Part shown: positions 27,584 to 40,088 of the stretch, piece after piece | How positions within the stretch are numbered: position 1 is the stretch's first letter | How the letters are laid out: every line of letters begins with the position of its first letter | DNA from: Bacillus vallismortis | GTDB taxonomy: Bacteria > Bacillota > Bacilli > Bacillales > Bacillaceae | Length of the DNA: 64,000 nt | NCBI RefSeq assembly: GCF_040784915.1 | Contig: NZ_CP160797.1 | Location: forward strand, 1,689,001 to 1,753,000 | Direction: 5' to 3' | Notes under the pieces: model-generated | What the model saw: the letters and a program-made list of their open reading frames with translations, nothing else | Databases searched by the model: none | Told to the model about the DNA's origin: nothing | Position numbers and translations under genes: made by a program

Positions 27584-28276
27584 TTGCGTGTTGTTGATCA
27601 TTTACGACATATAAACGAACGAATAAACGAAGCATGTAACAGATCGGGCCGCAGCTCCGATGAAGTTACGGTTATTGCAGTCACAAAATATGTATCGCCT
27701 GAAAGAGCACAGGAGGCAGTGGATGCGGGCATCACCTGCCTCGGAGAGAACCGGGACGCGGAACTGCTCCGCAAACAGGAAATCATAAAAGGGAATCCGG
27801 AATGGCATTTTATCGGCAGTCTGCAATCAAGAAAAGCAAAAGCCGTTGTCAATGCGGTTTCCTATATCCATTCCTTAGACCGGCTCTCATTAGCGAAAGA
27901 AATTGAAAAACGGGCTGAAGGTACTGTCAAGTGCTTTGTGCAGGTCAATACCTCTCTTGAGCCTTCTAAACACGGCATGAAAAAAGAAGAAGTCATACCA
28001 TTCATACAGGAGCTTTCCGGTTTCGAACATATCGTTGTGGCCGGACTGATGACAATGGCTCCGCTGACTGATGAGCAAGATCAGGTCAGAAGCTGTTTCC
28101 GGTTGCTGAGAGAACTCCGTCATCAGGTTCAGGAGCTGAAACAGCCGAACGCTCCGTGTACAGAACTGTCGATGGGCATGTCAAATGATTTTGAAATTGC
28201 AATTGAAGAAGGGGCTACTTATATTAGAATCGGCTCATCGTTAGTCGGAAATGAAACAGGGGGTGTACAGCAATGA
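27584..28276 (+). CDS. ylmE: PLP-binding protein of the YggS/PROSC family
   Basis: 230-residue single-domain TIM-barrel protein, fold type III, that binds pyridoxal phosphate through Lys35 in VIAVTKYV; family members control PLP homeostasis. TTG start, with AAGGAGG at 27568-27574 inside the end of ylmD. The conserved C-terminal [18 protein letters not shown] is present. The stop overlaps the sepF ATG (ATGA). Linkage of yggS and sepF is conserved across Firmicutes and Actinobacteria. Confidence 0.94.
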   Translation: MRVVDHLRHINERINEACNRSGRSSDEVTVIAVTKYVSPERAQEAVDAGITCLGENRDAELLRKQEIIKGNPEWHFIGSLQSRKAKAVVNAVSYIHSLDRLSLAKEIEKRAEGTVKCFVQVNTSLEPSKHGMKKEEVIPFIQELSGFEHIVVAGLMTMAPLTDEQDQVRSCFRLLRELRHQVQELKQPNAPCTELSMGMSNDFEIAIEEGATYIRIGSSLVGNETGGVQQ

Positions 28277-28731
28277 GTATGAAAAATAAACTGAAAAACT
28301 TTTTCTCAATGGAAGAAGAAGAATACGAATATGAATATATTGAGACAGAGCGGGAATCTGACGAAGAGCAGCAGGAGCAAAAAGAAAAGCCGGCTTACGC
28401 TGCTCATAAACCTGCGGGCAAACAGAATGTAGTGAGCTTGCAAAGTGTTCAGAAATCCTCTAAAGTGGTGTTGAGTGAGCCGCGCGTTTATGCGGAGGCA
28501 CAGGAAATAGCCGACCATTTGAAGAACCGGCGGGCAGTGGTCGTCAATCTTCAGCGGATCCAGCATGACCAGGCTAAGCGGATTGTTGACTTTTTAAGCG
28601 GAACCGTTTATGCCATCGGCGGCGACATTCAAAGAATCGGCTCGGATATTTTCCTCTGCACGCCTGACAACGTAGATGTATCAGGCACAATTTCTGAGCT
28701 CATATCTGAAGACGAACATCAGAGGTGGTAA
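28273..28731 (+). CDS. sepF: Cell division protein SepF
   Basis: 152-residue FtsZ-binding protein that forms rings, bundles FtsZ and helps tether it to the membrane alongside FtsA. An N-terminal amphipathic helix ([13 protein letters not shown]) binds membrane, an acidic Glu-rich linker spans about residues 14-55, and the globular SepF/DUF552 core follows (about 60-140; [20 protein letters not shown]). It overlaps ylmE by four bases. Its partners FtsZ and FtsA are encoded 13-15 kb upstream. Confidence 0.97.
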   Translation: MSMKNKLKNFFSMEEEEYEYEYIETERESDEEQQEQKEKPAYAAHKPAGKQNVVSLQSVQKSSKVVLSEPRVYAEAQEIADHLKNRRAVVVNLQRIQHDQAKRIVDFLSGTVYAIGGDIQRIGSDIFLCTPDNVDVSGTISELISEDEHQRW

Positions 28732-28737
28732 AGCCAG

Positions 28738-29010
28738 ATGATCCTTTATCAAGTTTTTTCGGTTTTAAGCTTATTAATCACAATATACTCATTTGCCCTG
28801 ATCATATATATTTTTATGTCATGGGTGCCGAGTACGAGGGAAACAGCTGTCGGGCGTTTTTTAGCTTCGATTTGTGAACCATATCTCGAGCCATTCAGAA
28901 AAATCATCCCACCAATCGGAATGCTGGATATTTCTCCGATCGTGGCTATTCTTGTGCTTCGGTTTGCGACAACTGGCTTGTGGGGGCTTTATCGCATGAT
29001 TGCGTTTTAA
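28738..29010 (+). CDS. ylmG: YggT-family membrane protein YlmG
   Basis: 90-residue protein with two TM segments (about residues 5-27 and 65-86) joined by the conserved loop [21 protein letters not shown]. YggT homologues neighbour division genes in many bacteria, and plastid homologues affect nucleoid and division organisation; the molecular role is unknown. It starts six bp after sepF. Confidence 0.93.
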   Translation: MILYQVFSVLSLLITIYSFALIIYIFMSWVPSTRETAVGRFLASICEPYLEPFRKIIPPIGMLDISPIVAILVLRFATTGLWGLYRMIAF

Positions 29011-29027
29011 AGTGACAGTTTGATAGG

Positions 29028-29053
29028 GGGCTTGGCAGCAGCCAAGCCTCTTT
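29028..29053 (+). terminator. Hairpin between ylmG and ylmH
   Basis: GGCTTGGC (29029-29036) and GCCAAGCC (29041-29048) form a perfect 8-bp stem around AGCA, extendable by wobble pairs, followed by TCTTTACA. It is a weak terminator or attenuator that would lower ylmH relative to ylmG. Confidence 0.5.
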
Positions 29054-29071
29054 ACATAGAAGGGAAAGACG

Positions 29072-29845
29072 ATGAGCGATATATATCAGCACTTCAGAAA
29101 AGACGAGCGGGCCTTTATTGATCAGGCGCTCGAATGGAAAAGCATTGTCCAGGAACAGTACAGGATGAAGCTGACCGACTTTTTAGACCCCCGAGAGCAG
29201 GTCATCCTCTCTGCTGTTACGGGACAGGCAGACGTCGGGCTTGCTTTTTCCGGCGGCTATGGCAGAGCTGAGCGAAAACGGGCGATTCTGTATCCAGAGT
29301 ACATAACGCCGGAAGAATCGGATTTTGAACTGCAGGCGTTTAACGTCCGTTATGCTGAAAAATTTGTCTCAGTAGATCACCGTTCTCTGCTTGGTGCATT
29401 AATGGGCATAGGCTTAAAGCGGCAAAAGTTTGGTGACATCGTGTTTTCTGAGACATCAGTGCAATTGATTGTCTCAGCCGATACCGCAGATTTTGTGGCT
29501 GCACAGCTGACCCAAGCAGGCAAAGCGGCGGTCAGCTTAGAGAAAATTGACTTGTCAGACCTTAACATTCCCGCAGTTGATGTCGAAATAAGAGATGACA
29601 CGGTTTCTTCTTTAAGGCTTGATGCCGTCTGCGCCTCTATGAGCAGGCAATCCCGCCAGAAATCACAGACGCTTGTGAAAAACGGCCTCGTGAAAGTGAA
29701 CTGGAAGGTAGTTGAAGATCCTTCATACATGGTGGCAGAAGGGGACATGCTGTCTATCAGAGGCTTTGGCCGGTGCAGCTTGACAAAAATCGAAGGAAAA
29801 ACCAAAAAAGACAAATGGAGAGTTACGTTTGAACGACAAAAATAG
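29072..29845 (+). CDS. ylmH: S4-domain RNA-binding protein RqcP (YlmH)
   Basis: 257 residues with an N-terminal YlmH-type domain and a C-terminal S4 RNA-binding domain (about residues 181-245: LRLDAVCASMSRQSRQKSQTLVKNG). B. subtilis YlmH is RqcP, which binds the obstructed 50S subunit at the P-site tRNA and drives processive alanine-tail addition by RqcH. rqcH itself lies at 53.8-55.5 kb in this window. Its place between ylmG and divIVA had earlier suggested a division role. Confidence 0.93.
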   Translation: MSDIYQHFRKDERAFIDQALEWKSIVQEQYRMKLTDFLDPREQVILSAVTGQADVGLAFSGGYGRAERKRAILYPEYITPEESDFELQAFNVRYAEKFVSVDHRSLLGALMGIGLKRQKFGDIVFSETSVQLIVSADTADFVAAQLTQAGKAAVSLEKIDLSDLNIPAVDVEIRDDTVSSLRLDAVCASMSRQSRQKSQTLVKNGLVKVNWKVVEDPSYMVAEGDMLSIRGFGRCSLTKIEGKTKKDKWRVTFERQK

Positions 29846-29887
29846 TCGGTTTTTCAGTTTTTTTCTCCATCTGTGCGAAATTTGTTT

Positions 29888-29893
29888 TATAAT
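29888..29893 (+). promoter_or_regulatory. Candidate -10 of a divIVA promoter
   Basis: A perfect TATAAT lies 46 nt before divIVA. No good -35 is present at 16-18 bp (CTCCAT at 17), so activity would depend on context. Confidence 0.4.
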
Positions 29894-29938
29894 GTGAACT
29901 AGATAACCGTACTGAAATGTAAAAATGGAGGTGGCATC

Positions 29939-30433
29939 ATGCCATTAACGCCAAATGATATTCACAACAAGACGTTTACAAAAAGTTTTCGCGGATATGA
30001 TGAAGATGAAGTAAATGAATTCCTAGCGCAAGTCAGAAAAGATTACGAAATTGTTCTCCGTAAGAAAACTGAGCTTGAAGCGAAAGTCAATGAACTTGAT
30101 GAAAGAATCGGACACTTTGCCAATATTGAAGAAACGCTGAATAAATCGATTTTAGTTGCTCAAGAAGCGGCTGAAGACGTAAAACGCAATTCTCAAAAAG
30201 AAGCAAAGCTGATCGTTCGGGAAGCGGAGAAAAATGCTGATCGCATTATCAACGAATCTTTATCAAAATCAAGAAAAATTGCAATGGAAATTGAAGAGCT
30301 GAAAAAGCAGTCTAAAGTTTTCAGAACACGTTTCCAAATGCTGATTGAAGCCCAGCTCGATCTTTTGAAAAATGACGATTGGGATCATCTGCTTGAGTAT
30401 GAAGTCGACGCAGTATTTGAGGAAAAGGAATAA
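29939..30433 (+). CDS. divIVA: Polar and septal curvature-sensing protein DivIVA
   Basis: 164-residue coiled-coil protein that binds negatively curved membrane, recruits MinJ and MinCD, and anchors the chromosome (via RacA) at sporulation. The N-terminal lipid-binding domain holds the membrane-inserting Phe17 and Arg18 in TKSFRGYDEDEV. Two coiled-coil stretches follow (about 30-60 and 70-155). AATGGAGGTGG precedes the ATG. The downstream gap is the ileS T-box leader. Confidence 0.98.
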   Translation: MPLTPNDIHNKTFTKSFRGYDEDEVNEFLAQVRKDYEIVLRKKTELEAKVNELDERIGHFANIEETLNKSILVAQEAAEDVKRNSQKEAKLIVREAEKNADRIINESLSKSRKIAMEIEELKKQSKVFRTRFQMLIEAQLDLLKNDDWDHLLEYEVDAVFEEKE

Positions 30434-30447
30434 ATTTTCTGATCATC

Positions 30448-30477
30448 TTGACATTTTCTTAGCTTGTCGAATATAAT
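30448..30477 (+). promoter_or_regulatory. Sigma-A promoter of ileS
   Basis: Perfect TTGACA (30448-30453), an 18-bp spacer and perfect TATAAT (30472-30477), immediately before the T-box leader. Confidence 0.85.
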
Positions 30478-30481
30478 ACGT

Positions 30482-30748
30482 TCATAAATTCAGATGAAAA
30501 GACGGTTGAAAGGGACAGTCATGTTTCCTTCAGGCCTTCATAGCGACCCGGAGATGGTGAGAGTCCGGGATGGCCGGAATCATGTAGATCAGCCCTTAAG
30601 TTTCCTTTCTGAACTCACAGTAGGTTAGGACGTTCATCACGTTACGATGCTCGAGAGGAAAAAGCGTATGCTGATGCTGGCTTTTTCTAAAAGGGTGGTA
30701 CCGCGAGATAAGCTTTCTCGTCCCTTATGGGATGAGAAGGCTTTTTTT
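30482..30748 (+). ncRNA. T-box riboswitch leader of ileS with terminator
   Basis: Stem I region (AGATGA, GAGAGTCCGGGA) is followed by the T-box core AGGGTGGTACCGCG (30692-30705). The terminator AGCTTTCTCGTCCC/GGGATGAGAAGGCT (30711-30724/30729-30742, two wobble pairs) ends in seven T. Uncharged isoleucyl-tRNA should stabilise the antiterminator. Two ATC (Ile) triplets in the presumed specifier region, at 30579-30581 and 30588-30590, are candidate specifier codons; I cannot choose between them without folding. Confidence 0.93.
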
Positions 30749-30780
30749 ATTTTCTGAAAAAATGCAGTGGAGGAATGAAA

Positions 30781-33546
30781 ATGGATTTTAAAGATACGCT
30801 CTTAATGCCGAAAACAGATTTCCCGATGCGAGGAAATTTGCCAAACCGTGAGCCTGACATTCAAAAGGAATGGGAAGAAGAGGATATTTACCATCTTGTG
30901 CAGGAACGGACGAAAGACCGCCCGAAATTTGTTTTACATGACGGACCTCCGTATGCAAATGGAGACATCCATATGGGGCATGCGCTTAACAAAATTTTGA
31001 AGGACTTCATTGTCCGCTATAAATCAATGAGCGGCTTCAACGCGCCGTATGTACCTGGCTGGGATACACACGGGTTGCCGATTGAAACGGCTCTCACAAA
31101 AAACAAAAAAGTCAACCGCAAAGAAATGTCAGTAGCGGAATTCCGCAAACTGTGTGAAGAGTACGCTTGGAAGCAAATCGAGGGACAGCGTGAGCAGTTC
31201 AAACGCCTTGGTGTCCGCGGTGACTGGGAAAACCCATATGTGACATTAAAACCGGAATACGAAGCGCAGCAAATCCGCGTATTTGGTGAGATGGCAAAAC
31301 GAGGCTACATTTATAAAGGTCTGAAACCGGTTAACTGGTCACCTTCAAGTGAGTCTGCGTTGGCTGAAGCTGAGATCGAATATCAAGATAAACGTTCAGC
31401 ATCTATTTACGTGGCTTTTGGTGTAAAAGACGGCAAAGGCGTTCTTGAAAACGGCGAGCGTATTATTATCTGGACAACAACGCCTTGGACAATTCCGGCG
31501 AACCTCGGAATTTCAGTGCATCCTGATCTTGAGTACAGCGTGATTGCAGTAGGTGAAGACCGCTTTGTCGCAGCAAGTGCTTTAGTCGAAAATGTTGCGT
31601 CTGCATGCGGGTTTGAGCAATATGAAGTGACAAGAACGATCAAAGGGAAAGACCTTGAGAACATTATCGCTGAACACCCGCTATATGGCAGAGACTCTCT
31701 TGTTATGCTTGGCGAACACGTGACAACTGATGCCGGAACAGGCTGTGTTCATACAGCGCCGGGACACGGGGAAGATGACTTTATCATCGGCCAAAAATAC
31801 GGTTTAGATGTGCTATGCCCGGTTGATGCAAAAGGTGTAATGACAAGCGAAGCTCCAGGCTTTGAAGGCATGTTCTACGATGATGCGAACAAAGTGATCA
31901 CACAGCAGCTTGATGAAAAAGGCGCGCTTGTGAAGCTTGAATTTATTACTCACTCTTATCCGCACGATTGGAGAACAAAAAAACCAACCATTTTTAGAGC
32001 GACAGCGCAATGGTTTGCTTCAATTAAAGATTTCAGATCAGACCTGCTGGATGCCGTTAAAGAAACCAAATGGGTTCCTGAATGGGGCGAACAGCGTTTG
32101 CATAACATGGTTCGTGACCGCGGAGACTGGTGTATTTCCAGACAGCGTGCGTGGGGTGTGCCGATTCCGGTATTTTATGCTGAAAACGGAGAACCGATTA
32201 TTACAGATGAAACCATCGAACATGTTTCTGAATTGTTCAGGCAGCACGGATCAAACATTTGGTTTGAAAAAGAAGCGAAGGATCTTCTTCCGGAAGGTTT
32301 TGCGCATCCTGGCAGCCCGAATGGCACATTTACAAAAGAACAGGACATCATGGATGTTTGGTTTGATTCAGGCTCTTCCCATCAAGCGGTGCTTGAAGAG
32401 CGTGAAGACCTCGTTCGCCCGGCTGATTTATATCTAGAAGGATCTGACCAATATCGCGGCTGGTTTAACTCGTCTCTTTCTACAGCGGTAGCCGTAACAG
32501 GAAAAGCGCCATATAAAGGTGTGCTCAGCCATGGGTTTGCACTGGATGGAGAAGGACGTAAGATGAGTAAATCAATCGGTAACGTCGTTGTTCCAGCCAA
32601 AGTCATGAAACAGCTTGGTGCCGATATTTTGAGATTATGGGTGTCTTCAGTTGATTATCAGGCGGATGTTCGCGTGTCTGACGCCATTTTGAAGCAGGTT
32701 GCTGAAGTGTACCGTAAAATCCGCAATACGTTCCGTTTTCTTCACGGCAACGTATTCGATTTTGATCCAAAAACGAATGCGGTGGCTGTCGAAAATCTTC
32801 GCGAAGTGGATCAGTATATGCTGATTAAGCTGAATAAACTGATTGATAAAGTGAAAAAAGCGTATGACGAGTACGAATTTGCGGTTGTGTATCACAGTAT
32901 CCATAATTTCTGCACAATCGAATTGAGCTCATTCTATCTTGATTTCGCAAAAGATATTGTGTACATCGAGCATGCGGATCATCCGGACAGACGCAGCATG
33001 CAGACGGTATTCTATGAAACGCTTCTAGCATTAGTGAAGCTTTCAGCTCCTATCCTTCCTCATACGGCTGACGAATTATGGTCTCATTTGGCATTTGTTG
33101 AGGAGCAGAGCGTTCAACTGACAGATATGCCGGAAACAATTACGGTTCCAAACAGCGAAGCGACAGAAAATAAATTTGACCGCTTTTTGGCTCTTCGTGA
33201 CGATGTGCTAAAAGCGTTAGAAACTGCCCGAAATGAAAAAATTATCGGTAAATCATTGGAAGCAAATCTGAAATTGTATCCAAACAAAGAAAACCAAGAG
33301 CTATTAGCTTCCATTAAAGAAAATCTTTCTCAGCTGTTTATTGTTTCTGAACTGACAATCAGCGAAGAAAATGAAGCGCCGAACGATGCCCAAAGCTTTG
33401 CGACAGGTAAAATCGCTGTCGAGAAAGCGGAAGGCGACATGTGTGAGAGATCACGTGTGATTTCAAAAGACGTGGGGGCAAATCCGAAATACCCTACACT
33501 TTCATTGCGAAACGCTGAAATCGTTGAAAAATACTATCAAAAATAA
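30781..33546 (+). CDS. ileS: Isoleucyl-tRNA synthetase
   Basis: Class Ia aminoacyl-tRNA synthetase charging tRNA-Ile, with a CP1 editing domain that removes Val; 921 residues. The ATG at 30781 is used because GGAGG at 30769-30773 is only one base from the ATG at 30775 but seven from this one. The HIGH-type motif is HMGH (64-67), and KMSKS is at 594-598. The editing region includes [13 protein letters not shown] and the segment [17 protein letters not shown]. Controlled by the upstream T-box. Confidence 0.98.
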   Translation: MDFKDTLLMPKTDFPMRGNLPNREPDIQKEWEEEDIYHLVQERTKDRPKFVLHDGPPYANGDIHMGHALNKILKDFIVRYKSMSGFNAPYVPGWDTHGLPIETALTKNKKVNRKEMSVAEFRKLCEEYAWKQIEGQREQFKRLGVRGDWENPYVTLKPEYEAQQIRVFGEMAKRGYIYKGLKPVNWSPSSESALAEAEIEYQDKRSASIYVAFGVKDGKGVLENGERIIIWTTTPWTIPANLGISVHPDLEYSVIAVGEDRFVAASALVENVASACGFEQYEVTRTIKGKDLENIIAEHPLYGRDSLVMLGEHVTTDAGTGCVHTAPGHGEDDFIIGQKYGLDVLCPVDAKGVMTSEAPGFEGMFYDDANKVITQQLDEKGALVKLEFITHSYPHDWRTKKPTIFRATAQWFASIKDFRSDLLDAVKETKWVPEWGEQRLHNMVRDRGDWCISRQRAWGVPIPVFYAENGEPIITDETIEHVSELFRQHGSNIWFEKEAKDLLPEGFAHPGSPNGTFTKEQDIMDVWFDSGSSHQAVLEEREDLVRPADLYLEGSDQYRGWFNSSLSTAVAVTGKAPYKGVLSHGFALDGEGRKMSKSIGNVVVPAKVMKQLGADILRLWVSSVDYQADVRVSDAILKQVAEVYRKIRNTFRFLHGNVFDFDPKTNAVAVENLREVDQYMLIKLNKLIDKVKKAYDEYEFAVVYHSIHNFCTIELSSFYLDFAKDIVYIEHADHPDRRSMQTVFYETLLALVKLSAPILPHTADELWSHLAFVEEQSVQLTDMPETITVPNSEATENKFDRFLALRDDVLKALETARNEKIIGKSLEANLKLYPNKENQELLASIKENLSQLFIVSELTISEENEAPNDAQSFATGKIAVEKAEGDMCERSRVISKDVGANPKYPTLSLRNAEIVEKYYQK

Positions 33547-33550
33547 TGGA

Positions 33551-33581
33551 AAAGAGCCCGGCGTAAAAGCCGGGCTTTTTT
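33551..33581 (+). terminator. Intrinsic terminator of ileS
   Basis: AGCCCGGC (33555-33562) and GCCGGGCT (33569-33576) form a strong stem, with A-rich 5' flank and a T6 tract. Confidence 0.92.
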
Positions 33582-33689
33582 GTGCCAAGAGTGACATCGA
33601 TTAGAACAGCAGGAAAAATCTTATGGGCTTTAGATCATCATTCACAGGCAACAATATAGGTACTACGTTAAGAGCAGGAGTTGTGATGA

Positions 33690-34064
33690 ATGAATGATCA
33701 ACTGACCGCAATTTATACGGAACTTCTTCTGATGAAAGAAGAACTACAGTCGAGATTATTTGAGTATTCTTGCTTTCAGGCTTCAACAAGTCCGCCAGCA
33801 GCAATCAATCATAAACAAAAAGCAACTCTGATCTATCACATTAAAGAAGAGCTTCAAGACGTTCTCCTCGCATTGTCCAAAGTCGAAAACGGCACATTCG
33901 GATACTGTGAAGAAACCGGGGCTCCCATTCCTCTTTCAAAGCTTGCTGTGCTGCCGACAGCCCGTACAGCAAACGATTTTCTTTATTCTGTCCAATTTGA
34001 AAAAAAAACGCTTCCGTTGTGGAAATCAACGGATATTGAATATGGACAGGCACTGTATGAATAA
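33690..34064 (+). CDS. ylyA: DksA/TraR-family protein YlyA with degenerate zinc finger
   Basis: 124 residues: an N-terminal helical region and a C-terminal DksA-like segment (NGTFGYCEETGAPIPLSKLA). The family finger is C-x2-C...C-x2-C; here only the first Cys remains (GYCEET, and TARTANDF where the last pair should be), so zinc binding is unlikely. AGGAG at 33676-33680 fits the ATG at 33690. I recall B. subtilis YlyA being tied to forespore transcription, but no clear forespore promoter could be assigned. The stop codon lies in a hairpin loop. Confidence 0.88.
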   Translation: MNDQLTAIYTELLLMKEELQSRLFEYSCFQASTSPPAAINHKQKATLIYHIKEELQDVLLALSKVENGTFGYCEETGAPIPLSKLAVLPTARTANDFLYSVQFEKKTLPLWKSTDIEYGQALYE

Positions 34065-34080
34065 CAGTGCCTGTCTGGTT
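34045..34080 (+). terminator. Terminator hairpin containing the ylyA stop codon
   Basis: GACAGGCACTGT (34045-34056) pairs perfectly with ACAGTGCCTGTC (34064-34075). The ylyA TAA (34062-34064) lies at the loop, so the stem's 5' arm is coding. The following TGGTTTAT is a poor T tract. Confidence 0.6.
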
Positions 34081-34097
34081 TATATGCCTGATATTTC

Positions 34098-34126
34098 TTT
34101 ACTCCAGTGCTTTTTATTGATAAAAT
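34098..34126 (+). promoter_or_regulatory. Candidate sigma-A promoter of lspA-ylyB
   Basis: TTTACT (34098-34103), a 17-bp spacer and TAAAAT (34121-34126) preceded by TGA (extended -10), 42 nt before lspA. Confidence 0.6.
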
Positions 34127-34167
34127 GCATAATGGACTAAAGTAACCGTAAAACTGGAGGAACGTTT

Positions 34168-34632
34168 GTGCTGTATTATATCATTGCACTTCTTATTATT
34201 GCAGCCGATCAATTGACAAAATGGCTTGTCGTTAAGAATATGGAACTTGGACAAAGTATTCCGGTCATTGATCAGGTATTCTATATCACCTCCCATCGCA
34301 ATACGGGTGCTGCATGGGGGATATTGGCCGGTCAGATGTGGTTTTTCTACCTCATTACAACCGCGGTTATTATTGGCATTGTTTATTACATACAGCGTTA
34401 TACTAAAGGACAAAGGCTTCTTGGCGTAGCTCTCGGACTTATGCTCGGCGGTGCCATCGGCAACTTCATCGACAGGGCTTTCAGACAGGAAGTTGTGGAT
34501 TTTATCCATGTTATTATTGTGGATTACAATTACCCGATTTTTAATATCGCGGACTCTTCACTATGTGTCGGCGTCATGCTTTTATTTATACAAATGATGT
34601 TGGACAGCGGGAAAAAGAAAAAGGAGCAATAG
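34168..34632 (+). CDS. lspA: Signal peptidase II (prolipoprotein signal peptidase)
   Basis: 154-residue four-TM aspartic protease that cleaves lipoprotein signal peptides after diacylglyceryl transfer. GTG start with TGGAGGAA upstream. The catalytic dyad is Asp102 (GNFIDRA) and Asp129 (FNIADSSL). The conserved N-terminal DQLTKW and RNTGAAWG are present. ylyB starts two bp after its stop. Confidence 0.98.
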   Translation: MLYYIIALLIIAADQLTKWLVVKNMELGQSIPVIDQVFYITSHRNTGAAWGILAGQMWFFYLITTAVIIGIVYYIQRYTKGQRLLGVALGLMLGGAIGNFIDRAFRQEVVDFIHVIIVDYNYPIFNIADSSLCVGVMLLFIQMMLDSGKKKKEQ

Positions 34633-34633
34633 C

Positions 34634-35545
34634 ATGAATCAAATTGATATAACCGCCTCAGAAGAACAAAAAAGTGAGCGGATTGATAAATTTCTGGCAT
34701 CGACTGAGAATGATTGGTCGAGGACCCAAGTACAGCAATGGGTGAAAGACGGACAAATTGTCGTAAACGGAAGCCCCGTAAAATCAAATTACAAAATTCA
34801 GCCAGGTGATCAGGTGACCGTCACTGTACCTGAGCCGGAAGCGCTCGACGTGCTGGCAGAACCTATGGACCTGGATATTTACTATGAAGATCAGGATGTG
34901 CTGGTCGTCAATAAACCGCGCGGAATGGTTGTTCACCCAGCTCCTGGGCATCTTACGGGCACACTTGTAAACGGCCTTATGGCTCATTGCACGGATCTTT
35001 CCGGAATCAATGGCGTGATGCGTCCGGGGATTGTTCACAGAATCGATAAGGATACGTCAGGCCTGTTAATGGTGGCGAAAAATGATATGGCGCATGAGTC
35101 ACTCGTGAACCAATTGGTCAACAAAACGGTCACACGCAAATATACGGCGGTTGTCCACGGGCTTATTTCTCACGATGACGGCACTATTGACGCGCCGATC
35201 GGACGGGACAAGAAAGACCGTCAAAGCATGACTGTGGCGCGTGAAGGCAAAAACGCAGTCACTCATTTTCATGTGCTTGAGCGTTTTCAGGATTTTACGT
35301 TGGTGGAATGCCAGCTTGAAACTGGGAGAACGCATCAAATTCGTGTTCATATGAAATATATTGGATTTCCATTGGCGGGCGATCCAAAGTACGGGCCGAG
35401 AAAAACGATCGATTTTAACGGCCAGGCCCTTCACGCCGGTATTTTAGGTTTTGATCATCCTCGCACCGGCGAATATGTCGAATTTGAAGCGCCGCTTCCG
35501 GAGGATATGGTCCAATTAATCGAAAACCTCAGAAAAAACGGTTGA
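34634..35545 (+). CDS. ylyB: RluD-family rRNA pseudouridine synthase
   Basis: 303 residues: an N-terminal S4 domain (SERIDKFLAS, about residues 13-75) and a RluA/RluD catalytic domain with the active Asp in HRIDKDTSGLLM. The C-terminal motif LETGRTHQIRVHM is typical. By homology to RluD it modifies 23S rRNA helix 69; the exact sites are not proven by sequence. Cotranscribed with lspA; the pyr promoter overlaps its last codons. Confidence 0.92.
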   Translation: MNQIDITASEEQKSERIDKFLASTENDWSRTQVQQWVKDGQIVVNGSPVKSNYKIQPGDQVTVTVPEPEALDVLAEPMDLDIYYEDQDVLVVNKPRGMVVHPAPGHLTGTLVNGLMAHCTDLSGINGVMRPGIVHRIDKDTSGLLMVAKNDMAHESLVNQLVNKTVTRKYTAVVHGLISHDDGTIDAPIGRDKKDRQSMTVAREGKNAVTHFHVLERFQDFTLVECQLETGRTHQIRVHMKYIGFPLAGDPKYGPRKTIDFNGQALHAGILGFDHPRTGEYVEFEAPLPEDMVQLIENLRKNG

Positions 35546-35570
35546 CAGACTGTTTCTTTTCTGAAATAAT
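35542..35570 (+). promoter_or_regulatory. Sigma-A promoter of the pyr operon
   Basis: Perfect TTGACA (35542-35547), a 17-bp spacer and AATAAT (35565-35570). The -35 overlaps the ylyB stop codon. It drives pyrR through pyrE, subject to three downstream attenuators. Confidence 0.88.
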
Positions 35571-35596
35571 AAACGAAGCTGAATAGATTCTTTAAA

Positions 35597-35697
35597 ACAG
35601 TCCAGAGAGGCTGAGAAGGATAACGGATAGACGGGATGCGTATATTATGCGCACCTTGTCCTAAAACCCCTCTATGCTCTGGCAGGAGGGGTTTTTC
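35597..35697 (+). ncRNA. PyrR attenuator 1 (pyrR leader)
   Basis: The PyrR-binding loop consensus appears as AGTCCAGAGAGGCT (35599-35612). The terminator AAAACCCCTC/GAGGGGTTTT (35663-35672/35686-35695) precedes pyrR. PyrR bound to UMP stabilises the anti-antiterminator and so favours termination. Confidence 0.93.
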
Positions 35698-35707
35698 TTC
35701 TATATGA

Positions 35708-36271
<564 letters not shown>

Positions 36272-36293
36272 ATAATAGATCACCTTTTTAAAG

Positions 36294-36397
36294 GCAATCC
36301 AGAGAGGTTGCAAAGAGGTGCACAACAAAGCCCCCGAAAGAATACGGCGGATCTTTGTATGCCTCTTTGCGTGAAAAATAGCAAAGAGGTTTTTTTT
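36294..36397 (+). ncRNA. PyrR attenuator 2 (pyrR-pyrP)
   Basis: Binding loop AATCCAGAGAGGTT (36296-36309); terminator CCTCTTTGC/GCAAAGAGG (36362-36370/36381-36389) followed by T8. A competing antiterminator can form between CAAAGAGGTG (36311-36320) and the 5' terminator arm. Confidence 0.93.
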
Positions 36398-36450
36398 ACA
36401 GTCATTGAGTCATCCTAAAATGAAAGTCAACGATCAGGGGGAAAATCATC

Positions 36451-37758
36451 ATGAGTAAGAAAAAAGTAAATTTAGGAGTCAGGGATGTCCCGACACCTTT
36501 CTCGTGGGTTTCATTCAGTCTGCAGCATTTATTTGCCATGTTTGGCGCAACAATTTTGGTTCCGAAGCTAGTTGGAATGAGTCCTGCTGTGGCATTGGTG
36601 ACAAGCGGCATCGGGACACTCGCTTATCTGCTTATTACGAAAGGGCAAATTCCGGCGTATCTCGGTTCATCCTTCGCCTTTATTTCTCCGATCATACTGG
36701 TCAAAGCGACCGGCGGCCCGGGAGCGGCAATGGTCGGAGCGTTTCTTGCAGGGGTAGTGTACGGGCTGATTGCCTTATTGATCAGACAGCTTGGAACAGG
36801 ATGGCTGATGAAGGTTCTTCCTCCTGTGGTCGTAGGACCTGTTATTATCGTCATTGGGCTCGGACTGGCCAGCACTGCGGTAAACATGGCGATGTACGCT
36901 GATCCGAACGCGAGTGAATTGGTTTACAGCTTAAAGCACTTCAGTGTAGCAGGCGTTACGTTGGCGATTACGATTATTTGCGCGACTTTCTTACGAGGGT
37001 TTTTAAGCCTGATTCCGGTTCTGATCGGCATTATCGGCGGATACTTGTTTGCCCTTACTCAAGGGATTGTCAACTTCCAGCCTGTGCTTGACGCGAAATG
37101 GTTTGCGGTGCCTGAGTTTATCATCCCGTTCAAAGACTATTCACCGTCAGTCACACTTGGCATCGCAGCGGCAATGGTTCCCGTCGCGTTTGTGACAATG
37201 TCAGAGCATATCGGCCACCAAATGGTGCTGAGCAAAGTTGTCGGACAAGATTTCATTAAAAAGCCGGGGCTTCATCGCTCTATTATGGGTGACAGCGTGG
37301 CGACAATCCTTGCTTCCCTGATCGGCGGTCCGCCGACAACGACTTACGGGGAAAACATTGGCGTGCTGGCCATCACAAGAGTATTCAGCGTCTTTGTCAT
37401 CGGCGGCGCGGCAGTGATTGCCTTATGCTTCGGTTTTATCGGCAAAATCTCAGCGCTGATCAGTTCAGTGCCGTCAGCGGTAATGGGAGGCGTCTCCTTC
37501 CTGCTGTTCGGAATCATCGCTTCGAGCGGTCTGAGAATGCTGATTGATAACAAAATTGATTATGAAAACAACAGAAACCTCATTATCACATCGGTGATCC
37601 TTGTGATCGGTGTAGGAGGCGCGTTTATCCAAGTGTCTCAAGGAGGATTCCAAGTGTCGGGAATGGCGCTTGCAGCAATTGTCGGTGTCATCTTAAACCT
37701 GATTCTTCCGCAGGCGAAGGAAGAGCAGGTTGACACATCTGAACAACATCATATCTAA
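36451..37758 (+). CDS. pyrP: Uracil permease
   Basis: 435-residue NCS2-family proton-coupled uracil transporter with about 12-14 TM segments. Family features include FSLQHLFAMFGATILVPKL at the start, the substrate-binding MSEHIGHQ region and GGPPTTTYGENIG. It lies between two PyrR attenuators, so uptake is independently tuned to pyrimidine supply. AGGGGGAAAA precedes the ATG. Confidence 0.97.
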   Translation: MSKKKVNLGVRDVPTPFSWVSFSLQHLFAMFGATILVPKLVGMSPAVALVTSGIGTLAYLLITKGQIPAYLGSSFAFISPIILVKATGGPGAAMVGAFLAGVVYGLIALLIRQLGTGWLMKVLPPVVVGPVIIVIGLGLASTAVNMAMYADPNASELVYSLKHFSVAGVTLAITIICATFLRGFLSLIPVLIGIIGGYLFALTQGIVNFQPVLDAKWFAVPEFIIPFKDYSPSVTLGIAAAMVPVAFVTMSEHIGHQMVLSKVVGQDFIKKPGLHRSIMGDSVATILASLIGGPPTTTYGENIGVLAITRVFSVFVIGGAAVIALCFGFIGKISALISSVPSAVMGGVSFLLFGIIASSGLRMLIDNKIDYENNRNLIITSVILVIGVGGAFIQVSQGGFQVSGMALAAIVGVILNLILPQAKEEQVDTSEQHHI

Positions 37759-37770
37759 AACCTTTTAATG

Positions 37771-40084
<2,314 letters not shown>

Positions 40085-40088
<4 letters not shown>

